Shown one piece after another: positions 34,904 through 47,605 of a DNA stretch of 64,000 bases; the stretch's first letter is position 1; each line of letters opens with the position of its first letter. Made by a program: the position numbers and the translations under genes. This stretch comes from Lysobacterales bacterium PRO7 (GTDB taxonomy: Bacteria; Pseudomonadota; Gammaproteobacteria; Xanthomonadales; Rhodanobacteraceae). The stretch is from assembly GCA_021404785.1 (NCBI GenBank), contig QWHH01000008.1:1-64000 (forward strand), given 5' to 3'. The notes beneath the pieces are model-generated. The model searched no databases. It saw nothing but the letters and a program-made list of their open reading frames with translations, and had not been told where the DNA came from.

Positions 34904-36694
34904 CTAGCGCCGCAGTTTGGCGGCGTTGATGAAGTCATCGAGCGATTTTCGGTGCACATCCCGCTCGGCAGGGGCATACAATTCAATGGCCTTGTCCGCT
35001 GCGGCTTGTGCTTCGGGCAGCCGACCCTGGCGAGCGAGAAAATAGGCGAGTTGCTCGGCCGCCAGCGGATCGTGCGGGTCAGCGGCAATTGCATCGCGAA
35101 ATGAGCTTTCCGCATCCGCCGTCGCACCTTTCATCTCTTCAAGTTCGCCCGTCGCGACCATGAATCCTTGCCGCAGTCTCGGTTCATAAAGCAGTTCCAT
35201 GCCTTCGTTCCGGATGCGTGCAAGTGCTTTGGCCGCATTCTTGGAGTCGCCGTAGAGAAGGCTGAGATTGGCGATATTGAGCAGGCAGTTCGCGCAGCGT
35301 CGTTTGTCGTCGAGCAGACTGCTGGCCAGCGCGCGCGCAGGTGCGTAGTCGCCACGGCGCATGTATTCGGAGAGCAAATGATCCTTGACCACTATCGAGT
35401 CGGGATTCTGGCGCAAGGCCCATTGCCACAGGTTGAGTTCGTCGGACCACATCGGAATCGTGGCGCGTATGTTGAATACGGCCAGAACCAGCCAACCCGC
35501 CACGACGAGGGCGAGCACGGCACGCAGCAATCGCAGCCCTGCCGTTCGACGCAGTGCGGCACTAACCACGGCGGGAAGCCAGGCGGCGCCCATGGCAATG
35601 GCCAACATCGCATAGCGCTCGTGGTACAGGCTTTCGACGAACAGTGTGGGAACGATATTCAGCACGGGCGTCAGCGCTAGGCTGAAGGCCAGGATGAATG
35701 CGCCGATGGGCCGGCCTTTGAGGAATGACGCGAAGCCCGCGCTTGCGATCAGCACGCTCGCGACATCGATGCCGAGCATGGCAACATCGAATTGCGCGAA
35801 GCGCTCGGCATCGACGATGTGCAGCGGTCCAAGACCGACCATGGGCCACAAGCCGATGCGCCAGTACGAAAGATAGGTGTAGCAGATCTTCTGGAAGTGC
35901 TGGATCGAGAATAGGTGCTCGCCGCCAATTGGCTTGACGAGATGGCCCAGCGCGAAGTCTCTTAGCGCCAGATAGGCGATACCGGCCGCCAGCACGCCTG
36001 CGTAGACCAGACCTTGCCGGCGCCACAGACGTTGCAATGCGTCGCGGTCCGGATGTACGCCGGTCAGCGCGGCCGCATCGAAAAGCATCAGCAGCAAAGG
36101 CAGGCAGGCCGCCGACTCTTTGGCGCAGGCGGCGAGGAAAAAACACGACGCCACGGCCAGCGCGCGGGGAATCGTGCGAACGATGGCTAGATTCAGCCAG
36201 AGTGCGAGCAACACGAACAATGTGGCAACGAGGTCGTACTGACACGAGATCCAGACGACGGGCTCCACCAGAGCGGGATGAAGCCCGTAGACCAGCATCG
36301 ACAGCGCTGCGAGGTACGGGCGCAGGGTCGTCGTATCGCGCTGCAGCTGCAACGCCAGCATGCCGACCAGCGTGGTGTTGGCCAGATGCAGGGCCAGTGA
36401 CACGAGATGAAGCGGCATTGGCGCTGCGTGGAACAGGCGGATTTCCACCGAGTACAGTGCCAGCACGAGCGGGCGGAAATAGTTGACCCAGTTCTCGACG
36501 CCGCCGAGCAAGTAGCGCCACCAGTCACTGCTGCGCAGCGATGCGGTATCCAGGAACGTACTCTTGTCGTCCCAGACAAATCCAGCATGCCAGACGGGCC
36601 AGTAAACGAGCGCGATAATCGCAAGAATGCCGACGACCAGAAAACTCAACGCCACGCGAGCGTTGCGGAGAAACGAAAAAGCCGGGATCTGCAT
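34904..36694 (-). CDS. GT-C/TMTC-like polytopic membrane protein with C-terminal TPRs (copy 3), between pilS and pilR
   Basis: A 596-residue relative of the proteins at 28104 and 30070, more diverged. It has AGFVWDDKSTFLDTASLRSS in the first loop, NYFRPLVLALYSVEIRLF, LALHLANTTLVGMLAL, a YHERYAMLAIAMG segment and the IPMWSDELNLWQWALRQNPDSIV transition to TPR repeats (about 430-590, ending in PHDPLAAEQLAYFLARQGR-type units). It lies 10 bp downstream of pilS and 80 bp upstream of pilR, so it is probably co-transcribed with the two-component genes. Predicted protein O-glycosyltransferase. Confidence 0.75.
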   Translation of the reverse strand: MQIPAFSFLRNARVALSFLVVGILAIIALVYWPVWHAGFVWDDKSTFLDTASLRSSDWWRYLLGGVENWVNYFRPLVLALYSVEIRLFHAAPMPLHLVSLALHLANTTLVGMLALQLQRDTTTLRPYLAALSMLVYGLHPALVEPVVWISCQYDLVATLFVLLALWLNLAIVRTIPRALAVASCFFLAACAKESAACLPLLLMLFDAAALTGVHPDRDALQRLWRRQGLVYAGVLAAGIAYLALRDFALGHLVKPIGGEHLFSIQHFQKICYTYLSYWRIGLWPMVGLGPLHIVDAERFAQFDVAMLGIDVASVLIASAGFASFLKGRPIGAFILAFSLALTPVLNIVPTLFVESLYHERYAMLAIAMGAAWLPAVVSAALRRTAGLRLLRAVLALVVAGWLVLAVFNIRATIPMWSDELNLWQWALRQNPDSIVVKDHLLSEYMRRGDYAPARALASSLLDDKRRCANCLLNIANLSLLYGDSKNAAKALARIRNEGMELLYEPRLRQGFMVATGELEEMKGATADAESSFRDAIAADPHDPLAAEQLAYFLARQGRLPEAQAAADKAIELYAPAERDVHRKSLDDFINAAKLRR

Positions 36695-36704
36695 GGATCG
36701 GCGC

Positions 36705-38384
36705 TTATGTCCCTGTCGTTCGGCGTACTAGCGCCGGCGCTGCCGGCAGCGTGATGCGGAAGCAACTGCCGCCGCCCGCGACGGGCACGTATTCCAGCGT
36801 GGCCTGGTTCGCGTCGCACATGGTGCGCGCGAGGTAAAGGCCCAGTCCCGTGCCGTATTCGTGGGTGGTGAAGAACGGCTCGAAGATCTGCGCGGCGACT
36901 TTCGCCGGAATGCCGGGTCCGCGGTCGACCACTTCGATCAGCGGCGGGCCTTTGTCGCTGAGCATTCGCGCCACCACCGCCACCCGCGCCGGTTCGCCCG
37001 GTTGGCGGCCGTAGCGCAGCGCGTTCTGCACCAGGTTCCAGACCACCTGCTGCATCTGCTGCGGATCGGCCAGCGCCTCGACCTGGCGCGCCTGCGTGAT
37101 CGCGCGCAACTGGTCCGCGCCCAGGTCATTGCCGAGTTTGTATTCGTCGACGAAGCGCTGCGCCCACACCGAAAGATCCAGACTCTCCGGCCGCGAACGT
37201 TCGCGTCGCGACAATTGCAGGATGTTCTCGACGATTTCGTTCACGCGGCTGCAGTGGTTGTTGATGATCTCGACCATGCGCTTGTCCTCGTCCGACATGG
37301 TCTCGGATTCGGCGAGCAGTTGCGCCGAATAGCTGATCGCGGCCAGCGGGTTGCGGATTTCGTGCGCGATCGAGGCGGACAGGCGCCCGAGCGAGGACAG
37401 GGTCAGTTCCTCGGCGCGGCGCGATACCAGCGAGGTGTCGTCGAGAAAGATCAGCACGTTTTCGTCGTCCGCCGACGACAGGCGGGTGAAGCGCGGGATC
37501 ACCTCGGGCGCGCCGTCGGCCAGGGCCACGCCGGTGGAATCGATCTTGCCGGTGGTGCGCCAGTGGTAAAGGCGCCGCGACAGTTCCGGCGCCATCGTAC
37601 CGAGGTCGCGCTGTCCGGTTTTGGGATTGCCGATCAGCGCCCAGGCCGATTCATTCCAGCGGTGCACGCGGTTGGCGTCATCAACCACAAGTACGCCGGT
37701 CTTCATGCGCCGGATGATCAATTCGTTGATCTGGGCAAGGTTGGCGAGGTCGATGCCGCGCTGTTCGGCCAGTTCGGCGGTTTCGCGCATCTGCCGACGC
37801 AGCACCAGCGCGAGCGAGGTGATCGCGAAATAACCCAGGCCGTACAGGCCATACTCGATCAGGTTGCGGTCGCTGCCGTCGATGATGCGGCTGGCCAACG
37901 CCTGTCCGATCACGCACAGCGTTGCCAACGCGGCGAAGAATCCGGCCTGGCGCGGCGGCAACAGCAAGGCGCCGGCGCCGACATTGACCAGCAGCAGCAT
38001 GGCGATTGCACTGGGCGGGTTGGCGATCGCGAACAGCGCCACCGTGGTCGCGATGATGTCCAGGGTCAGCATCACGGCGACCTTCAGGCGCAGGTCCTGG
38101 CGCCAGTGCTCGGTGCGCAGCAGTGCGTAAGCCGACAACAGCAGGTAGACGACGGCGCTGATCTGGCCCAGCAGCGGGTGGTCCAGGCGCAAGCGGTTGG
38201 TCAGCAACGGGCTGAACATCAAGCCCGCGATCACGAACGCCTGCAGCACGCGGAACAGATTGAAGAAATACAGTTCGCGCCGGTCGATGTCGCGCAGCGC
38301 GGGATCGGTGTGGATGCTGGATTTCTGCGCTGAGTTCACTTCGATCCAGAAAGTCCGCCATCTCGCTCGCGACGAGTATAACAA
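36705..38384 (-). CDS. pilS: Sensor histidine kinase PilS
   Basis: A 559-residue membrane sensor. About six hydrophobic segments (residues 45-200) are followed by a PAS-like region (215-320, [20 protein letters not shown]), the dimerisation/phosphoacceptor helix with [23 protein letters not shown] (His near 348) and an HATPase domain ([28 protein letters not shown]). The first 15 residues are Arg/Trp-rich and unlike the family; a GTG at 38339 is a reasonable alternative start. In Pseudomonas, PilS senses pilin in the membrane through its transmembrane segments. Confidence 0.94.
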   Translation of the reverse strand: MLYSSRARWRTFWIEVNSAQKSSIHTDPALRDIDRRELYFFNLFRVLQAFVIAGLMFSPLLTNRLRLDHPLLGQISAVVYLLLSAYALLRTEHWRQDLRLKVAVMLTLDIIATTVALFAIANPPSAIAMLLLVNVGAGALLLPPRQAGFFAALATLCVIGQALASRIIDGSDRNLIEYGLYGLGYFAITSLALVLRRQMRETAELAEQRGIDLANLAQINELIIRRMKTGVLVVDDANRVHRWNESAWALIGNPKTGQRDLGTMAPELSRRLYHWRTTGKIDSTGVALADGAPEVIPRFTRLSSADDENVLIFLDDTSLVSRRAEELTLSSLGRLSASIAHEIRNPLAAISYSAQLLAESETMSDEDKRMVEIINNHCSRVNEIVENILQLSRRERSRPESLDLSVWAQRFVDEYKLGNDLGADQLRAITQARQVEALADPQQMQQVVWNLVQNALRYGRQPGEPARVAVVARMLSDKGPPLIEVVDRGPGIPAKVAAQIFEPFFTTHEYGTGLGLYLARTMCDANQATLEYVPVAGGGSCFRITLPAAPALVRRTTGT

Positions 38385-38412
38385 TGCAGCCGGCTGATTC
38401 GCGGCCTTTTAA

Positions 38413-38440
38413 TTGCCGGGGCGATTGATCACAATATACG
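38413..38440 (+). promoter_or_regulatory. Candidate promoter of sucCD
   Basis: TTGCCG (38413-38418), a 16-bp spacer and TATACG (38435-38440) lie about 40 bp upstream of the sucC ATG in the only gap between divergent pilS and sucC. Box match is moderate. Confidence 0.4.
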
Positions 38441-38480
38441 GCTTGCCGTAGCAGCTTGCGCGGCGTCCCCGAGGCAGCCC

Positions 38481-39641
<1,161 letters not shown>

Positions 39642-39650
39642 GGAATCACG

Positions 39651-40523
39651 ATGAGCGTATTGATCGACAAGAACACCAAGGTCATCTGCCAGGGCTTCAC
39701 CGGCCAGCAGGGCACGTTCCATTCCGAACAGGCGCTGGAATACGGCACCAAGCTGGTCGGCGGCGTCACGCCCGGCAAGGGCGGCGGCGAGCACATCGGC
39801 CTGCCCGTGTTCAACACGGTGCAGGATGCGGTCGACGAAACCGGCGCCGACGCGACGATGATCTTCGTGCCGCCGCCGTTCGCGGCCGACGCGATCATGG
39901 AAGCGGCCGACGCCGGGATCCGCGTGATCGTCGCCATCACCGAAGGCATTCCGGTGCTGGACATGCTGCGCGTGAAGAACGTACTCAAGCAATATCCCGA
40001 CACCGTGCTGATCGGCCCGAACTGCCCCGGCGTCATCACTCCCGGCGAATGCAAGATCGGCATCATGCCCGGCCACATCCACAAGCCGGGCAAGATCGGC
40101 ATCGTCTCGCGCTCGGGCACGCTCACGTATGAGGCCGTGTTCCAGACCACGAACGAGGGCTTGGGCCAATCCACCGTCATCGGCATCGGCGGCGATCCGA
40201 TCAATGGCCTGAATTTCATCGATTGTCTGAAACTGTTTCAGGGCGATGCGCAGACGCAGGGCATCATCATGGTTGGTGAAATCGGCGGCAGCGCGGAAGA
40301 AGACGCGGCCGAATTCATCGCCGAGTACGTGACCAAGCCGGTGGTGTCGTTCATCGCCGGCGCCAGCGCGCCTCCGGGCAAGCGCATGGGCCACGCCGGC
40401 GCGATCATCTCGGGTGGCAAGGGCACGGCGGCGGCCAAGTTCGCGGCGCTGGAAAAAGCCGGCGTGACCACGGTGAAATCGCCGGCGGATTTGGGCAAGG
40501 CGATTGCGGCAAGGTTGAAGTAA
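39651..40523 (+). CDS. sucD: Succinyl-CoA ligase alpha subunit SucD
   Basis: A 290-residue CoA-binding subunit. Visible landmarks are the CoA-site [16 protein letters not shown] (residues 12-27), [20 protein letters not shown], and the active-site histidine in [19 protein letters not shown] (near residue 248), which is phosphorylated during catalysis. Forms the heterotetramer with SucC. Transcription probably ends in the inverted-repeat element just downstream. Confidence 0.98.
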   Translation: MSVLIDKNTKVICQGFTGQQGTFHSEQALEYGTKLVGGVTPGKGGGEHIGLPVFNTVQDAVDETGADATMIFVPPPFAADAIMEAADAGIRVIVAITEGIPVLDMLRVKNVLKQYPDTVLIGPNCPGVITPGECKIGIMPGHIHKPGKIGIVSRSGTLTYEAVFQTTNEGLGQSTVIGIGGDPINGLNFIDCLKLFQGDAQTQGIIMVGEIGGSAEEDAAEFIAEYVTKPVVSFIAGASAPPGKRMGHAGAIISGGKGTAAAKFAALEKAGVTTVKSPADLGKAIAARLK

Positions 40524-40534
40524 TTCCAAATTTC

Positions 40535-40627
40535 CGTCATTCCGGCCATGGATTGGCCGGAATCCAGGAGGCAGGATGCCATCACCAGCGAGCCAAAAGC
40601 TGGATTCCAGCTTGCGCTGGAATGACG
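40535..40627. repeat. 93-bp inverted-repeat element (MITE/REP-like)
   Basis: The element is bounded by perfect 9-bp inverted ends CGTCATTCC ... GGAATGACG. Nested inside are TGGCCGGAATCCAG and CTGGATTCCAG in opposite orientation, so the whole can fold into a branched hairpin. This is the familiar CGTCATTCC-type intergenic repeat of Xanthomonadales and other proteobacteria, usually in many genomic copies. It fills the gap between sucD and nadE and may act as a transcript terminator or stabiliser. Confidence 0.8.
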
Positions 40628-40646
40628 AGCCAACGAGCGCGCCGGC

Positions 40647-42260
40647 ATGGCAGTCCTTAAATTCGCTCTCGCCCAATTCGACTTCCCCGTTGGCGCGGTC
40701 GCGCGCAACGGTGAGCGCGTGCGCGAACTGATGCAGCAGGCGCGTGTGGCGGGCGCCCAACTCATCGCGTTTCCGGAACTCACGCTGTCCGGCTATCCAC
40801 CGGAGGACCTGCTGCTGCGGCCGAGTTTTCTTGCCGCATGCGAGCGCGAGTTGACCGAAGTCGCGAAGGTCGCCGATGGTATCGCGGCTTTCGTCGGCCA
40901 TCCGCATGCGATGGGCGAAGTATACAATGCCGCATCACTGCTGGCGGCCGGCAAGATGCAGTTCACTGCGCACAAGCAAGCGCTGCCAAACTACACGGTG
41001 TTCGACGAGAAGCGTTACTTCCGCCCCGGCCACGATTCGGCGGTGGCGGATCTTTCCGGCGTGAGCGTCGGCTGGCTGGTCTGCGAGGACATCTGGGAAC
41101 CCGAGCCTGCCGCGCGCGCGGCATCGAAAGGCGCTGAGCTGCTCGTCGTCATCAATGCCTCGCCGTTCGATGTGGGCAAGTCGGCGCAACGCGATGAATT
41201 GCTCGCGCGGCGTGCGCGCGAGAATCACGTCGCGATAGCGTATTTGAATCTCGTCGGTGGTCAGGACGATCTCGTTTTCGACGGCGGTTCGTTGCTGGTG
41301 GAACCCGGTGGCCGCATCGCCGCGCGCGCGTCGGCGTTCGCCGATGCGCTGCTGCTGGCGGAATACGACAGCGCGACGCGCAAGTTCCGTGCGATCGATT
41401 GGCCGGTCGAGGCCGACGCCTCGCGCGAGGCGCGCGCGTACGCGGCGATCGTGCGCGGCATTGCCGACTATGTCGGCAAGAATCGTTTCCCGGGCGTGAT
41501 CCTCGGGCTATCGGGCGGCATCGATTCGGCGCTGACGCTTGCGCTCGCCGCCGATGCGCTCGGCGCCGACAAAGTAACCGCGGTACGGCTGCCGTCGCGC
41601 TACACATCCGGCCTGAGCAACGACCTTGCTGCCGAACAGGCGCAGGCGCTGGGCGTGGAATTGCTGACCATACCGATTGCCGCGCCGTTCGCCGGATTCC
41701 TCGACGCGCTTGCGCCCGCGTTCGCCGGCCGCGCGTCGGATGTCACCGAAGAAAACCTGCAATCGCGCTGCCGCGGCACGATCCTGATGGCGCTTTCGAA
41801 CAAGACCGGGCGCATGCTGCTCACGACCGGCAACAAGAGCGAATACGCGACCGGGTACGCCACGATCTACGGCGATATGTGCGGCGGTTACGCGCCGCTG
41901 AAGGATTGCTACAAGGAGCTGGTGTATGCGCTATCGCGATGGCGCAACCGCAACGCGGAGGTCATTCCGATTGCGGTGATTGAACGCGCACCCTCCGCGG
42001 AACTGCGCGAAAACCAGCGTGACGAGGATTCCTTGCCGCCGTACGCGACGCTCGACGCGATCCTTGAACGCTTCATCGAAGACGAACAGTCGCAGGCCGA
42101 GATCATTGCCGCGGGTTTCGACGAAGCAACCGTGCGGCGTGTGGCGAGACTGGTGCTGGCCAGCGAATACAAGCGTCGGCAAGCGGCGCCCGGGCCGAAA
42201 ATCTCCACACGTGCATTTGGCCGTGACCGGCGTTATCCGATCAGCTCGGGGTGGCGTTAA
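40647..42260 (+). CDS. nadE: Glutamine-dependent NAD+ synthetase
   Basis: A 537-residue two-domain enzyme. The N-terminal nitrilase-type glutaminase domain (1-250) has the Glu (IAFPELTLSGYPPEDLL), Lys (AHKQALPNYTVFDEKRYF) and Cys (LVCEDIWEPEPA) residues of the triad. The C-terminal synthetase domain has the PP-loop GLSGGIDSALTLALA (near 288) and TTGNKSEYATGYATIYGDMCGG. It amidates nicotinic acid adenine dinucleotide to NAD+ with glutamine as nitrogen source. The last 4 bp overlap the convergent bamD gene. Confidence 0.96.
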   Translation: MAVLKFALAQFDFPVGAVARNGERVRELMQQARVAGAQLIAFPELTLSGYPPEDLLLRPSFLAACERELTEVAKVADGIAAFVGHPHAMGEVYNAASLLAAGKMQFTAHKQALPNYTVFDEKRYFRPGHDSAVADLSGVSVGWLVCEDIWEPEPAARAASKGAELLVVINASPFDVGKSAQRDELLARRARENHVAIAYLNLVGGQDDLVFDGGSLLVEPGGRIAARASAFADALLLAEYDSATRKFRAIDWPVEADASREARAYAAIVRGIADYVGKNRFPGVILGLSGGIDSALTLALAADALGADKVTAVRLPSRYTSGLSNDLAAEQAQALGVELLTIPIAAPFAGFLDALAPAFAGRASDVTEENLQSRCRGTILMALSNKTGRMLLTTGNKSEYATGYATIYGDMCGGYAPLKDCYKELVYALSRWRNRNAEVIPIAVIERAPSAELRENQRDEDSLPPYATLDAILERFIEDEQSQAEIIAAGFDEATVRRVARLVLASEYKRRQAAPGPKISTRAFGRDRRYPISSGWR

Positions 42261-43072
42261 CCTCTAAACGGAATCATCCGCCACCACCAATGCGGATACT
42301 TCGGCCAGTTGCCGGCGAAGTATGGGTGGTTGGGGTAATTGAGCTTGAGCACGCGTTCGCTGTCGGCGGCGAGCTTGTCCTGGCCCAGCTTCTTGTAGGA
42401 CACGACCTGGATCGCCAGCGCGTCGCCCACGGCCGGCGTGCGCGGGTAGCGCTCGATGATGTCCTTGGCGCGGTTGGCGGCGGCGACGTAGGCGCCTTCG
42501 CGCAGGTAGAACTCGGCGATGTTGAGCTGGCCACGCGCGAGGATGTTGCGCAGGTAGACCATGCGCTGGCGGGCGTCGTCGGAATAGCGGCTGTCCGGGA
42601 AGCGCGTGAGCAGGTCGTTGAAATCCTCGAACGATTGCAACGTATGCGCCTGGTCGCGCTTGCTCATGTCCTGGTTGGCGTAGCGGTCGAGGAAGCCACG
42701 GTCGCGGTCGAAGTTGATCACGCCGCGCAGGTAGTAGGCGTAGTCGACATGCTTCTGCGCCGGGTAGGTCTTGATGAAGCGGTTGATCGTGGAATACGCG
42801 TCTTCACGCTTGTCGCTCTTGTACTGGGCGTAGGCGAGGTCCAGCGTCGCCTGCTCGGTGTAGGCGCCAAACGGAAAGCGCGCGATCAGGCGTTGGTCAT
42901 ACTGGATCGCCTTGCTCAGGTTGCCGTCTTCCAGCGCGGCCTTGGCGACCGAATACATCTGGTCGACCGGCAGGGTCTCGGTGGCTTCCTTCTTCGCCTC
43001 GCCGCGATGGCAGGAGGCAAGCAGGACCGCGAACAGGATCAGGCCGAGCCTGGACAAGGTGACGAATCGCAT
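42257..43072 (-). CDS. bamD: Outer-membrane assembly lipoprotein BamD
   Basis: A 271-residue lipoprotein. The signal peptide ends in a lipobox (FAVLLASC, lipidated Cys near residue 21), followed by TPR-type repeats (LPVDQMYSVAKAALEDGNLSKAIQYDQRLIARFPFGAYTEQA and on). BamD is the essential partner of BamA in inserting beta-barrel proteins in the outer membrane. It is divergent from rluD across 82 bp, an arrangement conserved across gammaproteobacteria. The C-terminus (NHPYFAGNWPKYPHWWWRMIPF) is Trp-rich. Confidence 0.96.
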   Translation of the reverse strand: MRFVTLSRLGLILFAVLLASCHRGEAKKEATETLPVDQMYSVAKAALEDGNLSKAIQYDQRLIARFPFGAYTEQATLDLAYAQYKSDKREDAYSTINRFIKTYPAQKHVDYAYYLRGVINFDRDRGFLDRYANQDMSKRDQAHTLQSFEDFNDLLTRFPDSRYSDDARQRMVYLRNILARGQLNIAEFYLREGAYVAAANRAKDIIERYPRTPAVGDALAIQVVSYKKLGQDKLAADSERVLKLNYPNHPYFAGNWPKYPHWWWRMIPFRG

Positions 43073-43154
43073 GGGGGTGAGGTTTTCGCTGGGGTAAACC
43101 GCGATAATAGCGGATAAGTGTTAGAAGATTGAAAAACCGGATTTGGCATTCAGC

Positions 43155-44123
43155 ATGGATCAAGACCTGGAAACGCGTCGCACGCACTTGCCCCCCGAGG
43201 CCGCCGGCCGCCGACTTGACCAGGCGTTGGCCGGCATGTTCCCGGAATTCTCCCGCTCCAGGCTGACCGCCTGGATCAGGTCCGGCGACGTGCGCGTGGA
43301 CGGTGAAATCGCGCTGCCACGCCAGATCGTGCGCGGCGGCGAGGAAGTGATCCTGCGCGCGGAACTTGCTCCCGAAGTGGCGATGGCGCCGGAAGACATC
43401 GCGCTGGACATCCGCTACGAAGATGCCGATGTCATCGTGGTGAACAAACCGCCGGGACTGACCGTGCACCCCGGTGCCGGCCAGCCGTCCGGAACCTTGC
43501 AGAATGCGTTGCTTCATTTCGATCCGGAATTGGCGAAGATTCCGCGTGCCGGCATCGTGCATCGCCTGGACAAGGACACTTCGGGCGTGATGGTGGTGGC
43601 GCGTTCCCTGCGCGCGCACACGGCGCTCGTCGAACAACTGCAGGCGCGCGACATGCACCGCCAGTACGTGGCGATCGTGTACGGATCGATGATCGCCGGC
43701 GGCAGCGTGGACGCGCCGATCGGGCGGCATCCACGCGACCGGCTCAAACAGGCCATCGTCGAGGAACCCGCCGGCAGACGCGCGGTCACTCACTACCGGG
43801 TGCGCGAACGTTTTCGCGCGCATACGCTCGTCGAATGCCGCCTGGAAACCGGGCGCACCCACCAGATTCGCGTGCACATGGCGCATGTGAAGCATGCGTT
43901 GCTCGGTGACCAGACCTACGGCGGCGGATTGAAGCTGCCCAAGGGCGCGACGCCGGAGCTGGCCGAAGCGATGCGCGAATTCCGGCGCCAGGCCTTGCAT
44001 GCCGAAACCCTGGAATTCGCGCATCCGGCCGATGGCCGCGCGATTCGCGTCGACGCCGAACTGCCTGCGGACATGCAGGCGTTGCTCGCGGCGCTGCGCG
44101 AGGATACGAAAAGAAATGCCTGA
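43155..44123 (+). CDS. rluD: 23S rRNA pseudouridine synthase RluD
   Basis: A 322-residue enzyme that makes pseudouridines in helix 69 of 23S rRNA (positions 1911, 1915 and 1917 in E. coli). An N-terminal S4 RNA-binding domain (residues 15-75, [32 protein letters not shown]) precedes the catalytic domain with the Asp motif [12 protein letters not shown] (near 140) and the [19 protein letters not shown] segment. The ATG at 43155 was chosen over an in-frame TTG at 43143. The end overlaps the pgeF start. Confidence 0.96.
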   Translation: MDQDLETRRTHLPPEAAGRRLDQALAGMFPEFSRSRLTAWIRSGDVRVDGEIALPRQIVRGGEEVILRAELAPEVAMAPEDIALDIRYEDADVIVVNKPPGLTVHPGAGQPSGTLQNALLHFDPELAKIPRAGIVHRLDKDTSGVMVVARSLRAHTALVEQLQARDMHRQYVAIVYGSMIAGGSVDAPIGRHPRDRLKQAIVEEPAGRRAVTHYRVRERFRAHTLVECRLETGRTHQIRVHMAHVKHALLGDQTYGGGLKLPKGATPELAEAMREFRRQALHAETLEFAHPADGRAIRVDAELPADMQALLAALREDTKRNA

Positions 44124-44892
44124 AAGCAGGTTCGCGGCGAATGTCATCGTGCCGGATTGGCCCGCGCCGCCGCGTGTGCACGCATTCACGACGGCGCGGA
44201 CGCTGCCCGGCAACTCGCTGCCGCCGTACGATGCCTTCAATCTCGGACCGCGCAGCGGCGAGGACGAATCGATCGTGCGTGCCAATCGCGCCTTGCTGGA
44301 ACGCGCGTTCAATCTGCCTGCGTCGCCACGCTGGCTGCAACAGGTTCACGGTGACCGCGTCCTGCGTATGACTTGCGAGTTGCCGGATGGCGAGCCGCAG
44401 GCGGATGCGGTGTTCAGCGCCGAACCCGGTGTCGTGCTTGTGATCCAGACCGCTGACTGCCTGCCGATCCTGTTGTGCGCCGACGACGGTTCGGAGATCG
44501 CCGCCATCCATGCCGGTTGGCGCGGTCTCGCTGGTGGCGTGATCGAGGCCTGCGTGCGTCGGCTGACGATGCCGCCATCACGTCTGCTCGCCTGGCTGGG
44601 TCCGGCCATCGGTCCGGCGTCGTACGAAGTGGGCGAGGAGGTGCGTGTTGCGTTCGTCGAGTCCGATCCCGCCGTCGAATCGGCTTTTGCCGCTACACGG
44701 CCAGGCCATTGGCATTGCGATTTGTACGCACTCGCGCGAAGACGCCTGGCCGCGCTCGGCGTAACCCGGATTCACGGCGGCGGATTCGATACCCTCGCCG
44801 ATGCGCGGTTTTATTCGTATCGCCGCGATGGCGCCCGCAGCGGGCGCATGGCGAGCCTGATCTGGCTCAAGACAGCTACTGATTCAGCTTGA
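44116..44892 (+). CDS. pgeF: Peptidoglycan editing factor PgeF (YfiH, laccase domain)
   Basis: A 258-residue multicopper-oxidase-like protein of the YfiH family. The metal-site motifs are visible: [13 protein letters not shown] (His), [33 protein letters not shown] (Cys and His) and the C-terminal [16 protein letters not shown] end. In E. coli it hydrolyses aberrant UDP-MurNAc-L-Ser, keeping L-Ser out of the peptidoglycan stem. The start ATG lies within the end of rluD; a longer frame from 43999 is inside rluD. The order rluD-pgeF-clpB is conserved. Confidence 0.93.
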   Translation: MPESRFAANVIVPDWPAPPRVHAFTTARTLPGNSLPPYDAFNLGPRSGEDESIVRANRALLERAFNLPASPRWLQQVHGDRVLRMTCELPDGEPQADAVFSAEPGVVLVIQTADCLPILLCADDGSEIAAIHAGWRGLAGGVIEACVRRLTMPPSRLLAWLGPAIGPASYEVGEEVRVAFVESDPAVESAFAATRPGHWHCDLYALARRRLAALGVTRIHGGGFDTLADARFYSYRRDGARSGRMASLIWLKTATDSA

Positions 44893-44964
44893 AAAAAGCG
44901 GCCATGAGCCGCATAAACCCCGCATCTTGCGGCTTCGGCCGCGTTGCATTTTCGGGGTATTCCT

Positions 44965-47553
<2,589 letters not shown>

Positions 47554-47558
47554 AAGAA

Positions 47559-47583
47559 CAAGCCCGGCGCAAGGCCGGGCTTG
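47559..47583. terminator. Bidirectional hairpin between clpB and the TonB-dependent receptor
   Basis: A 10-bp perfect stem (CAAGCCCGGC / GCCGGGCTTG) with a 5-base loop lies in the 52 bp between the convergent stops. There is no long T-run on either side, but position and strength fit a shared terminator. Confidence 0.7.
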
Positions 47584-47605
47584 AGGTGCAGCGTAAAGCG
47601 TTGTT

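Noticed and set aside
36861-38333. 490-codon plus-strand open frame opposite pilS
   Set aside because: Antisense shadow of a clear histidine kinase gene.
44888-44925. Possible sigma-32 promoter before clpB (CTTGAAA ... CCCCGCAT)
   Set aside because: The spacer is about 23 bp, too long for the usual 13-17, and the boxes flank a hairpin; not convincing.
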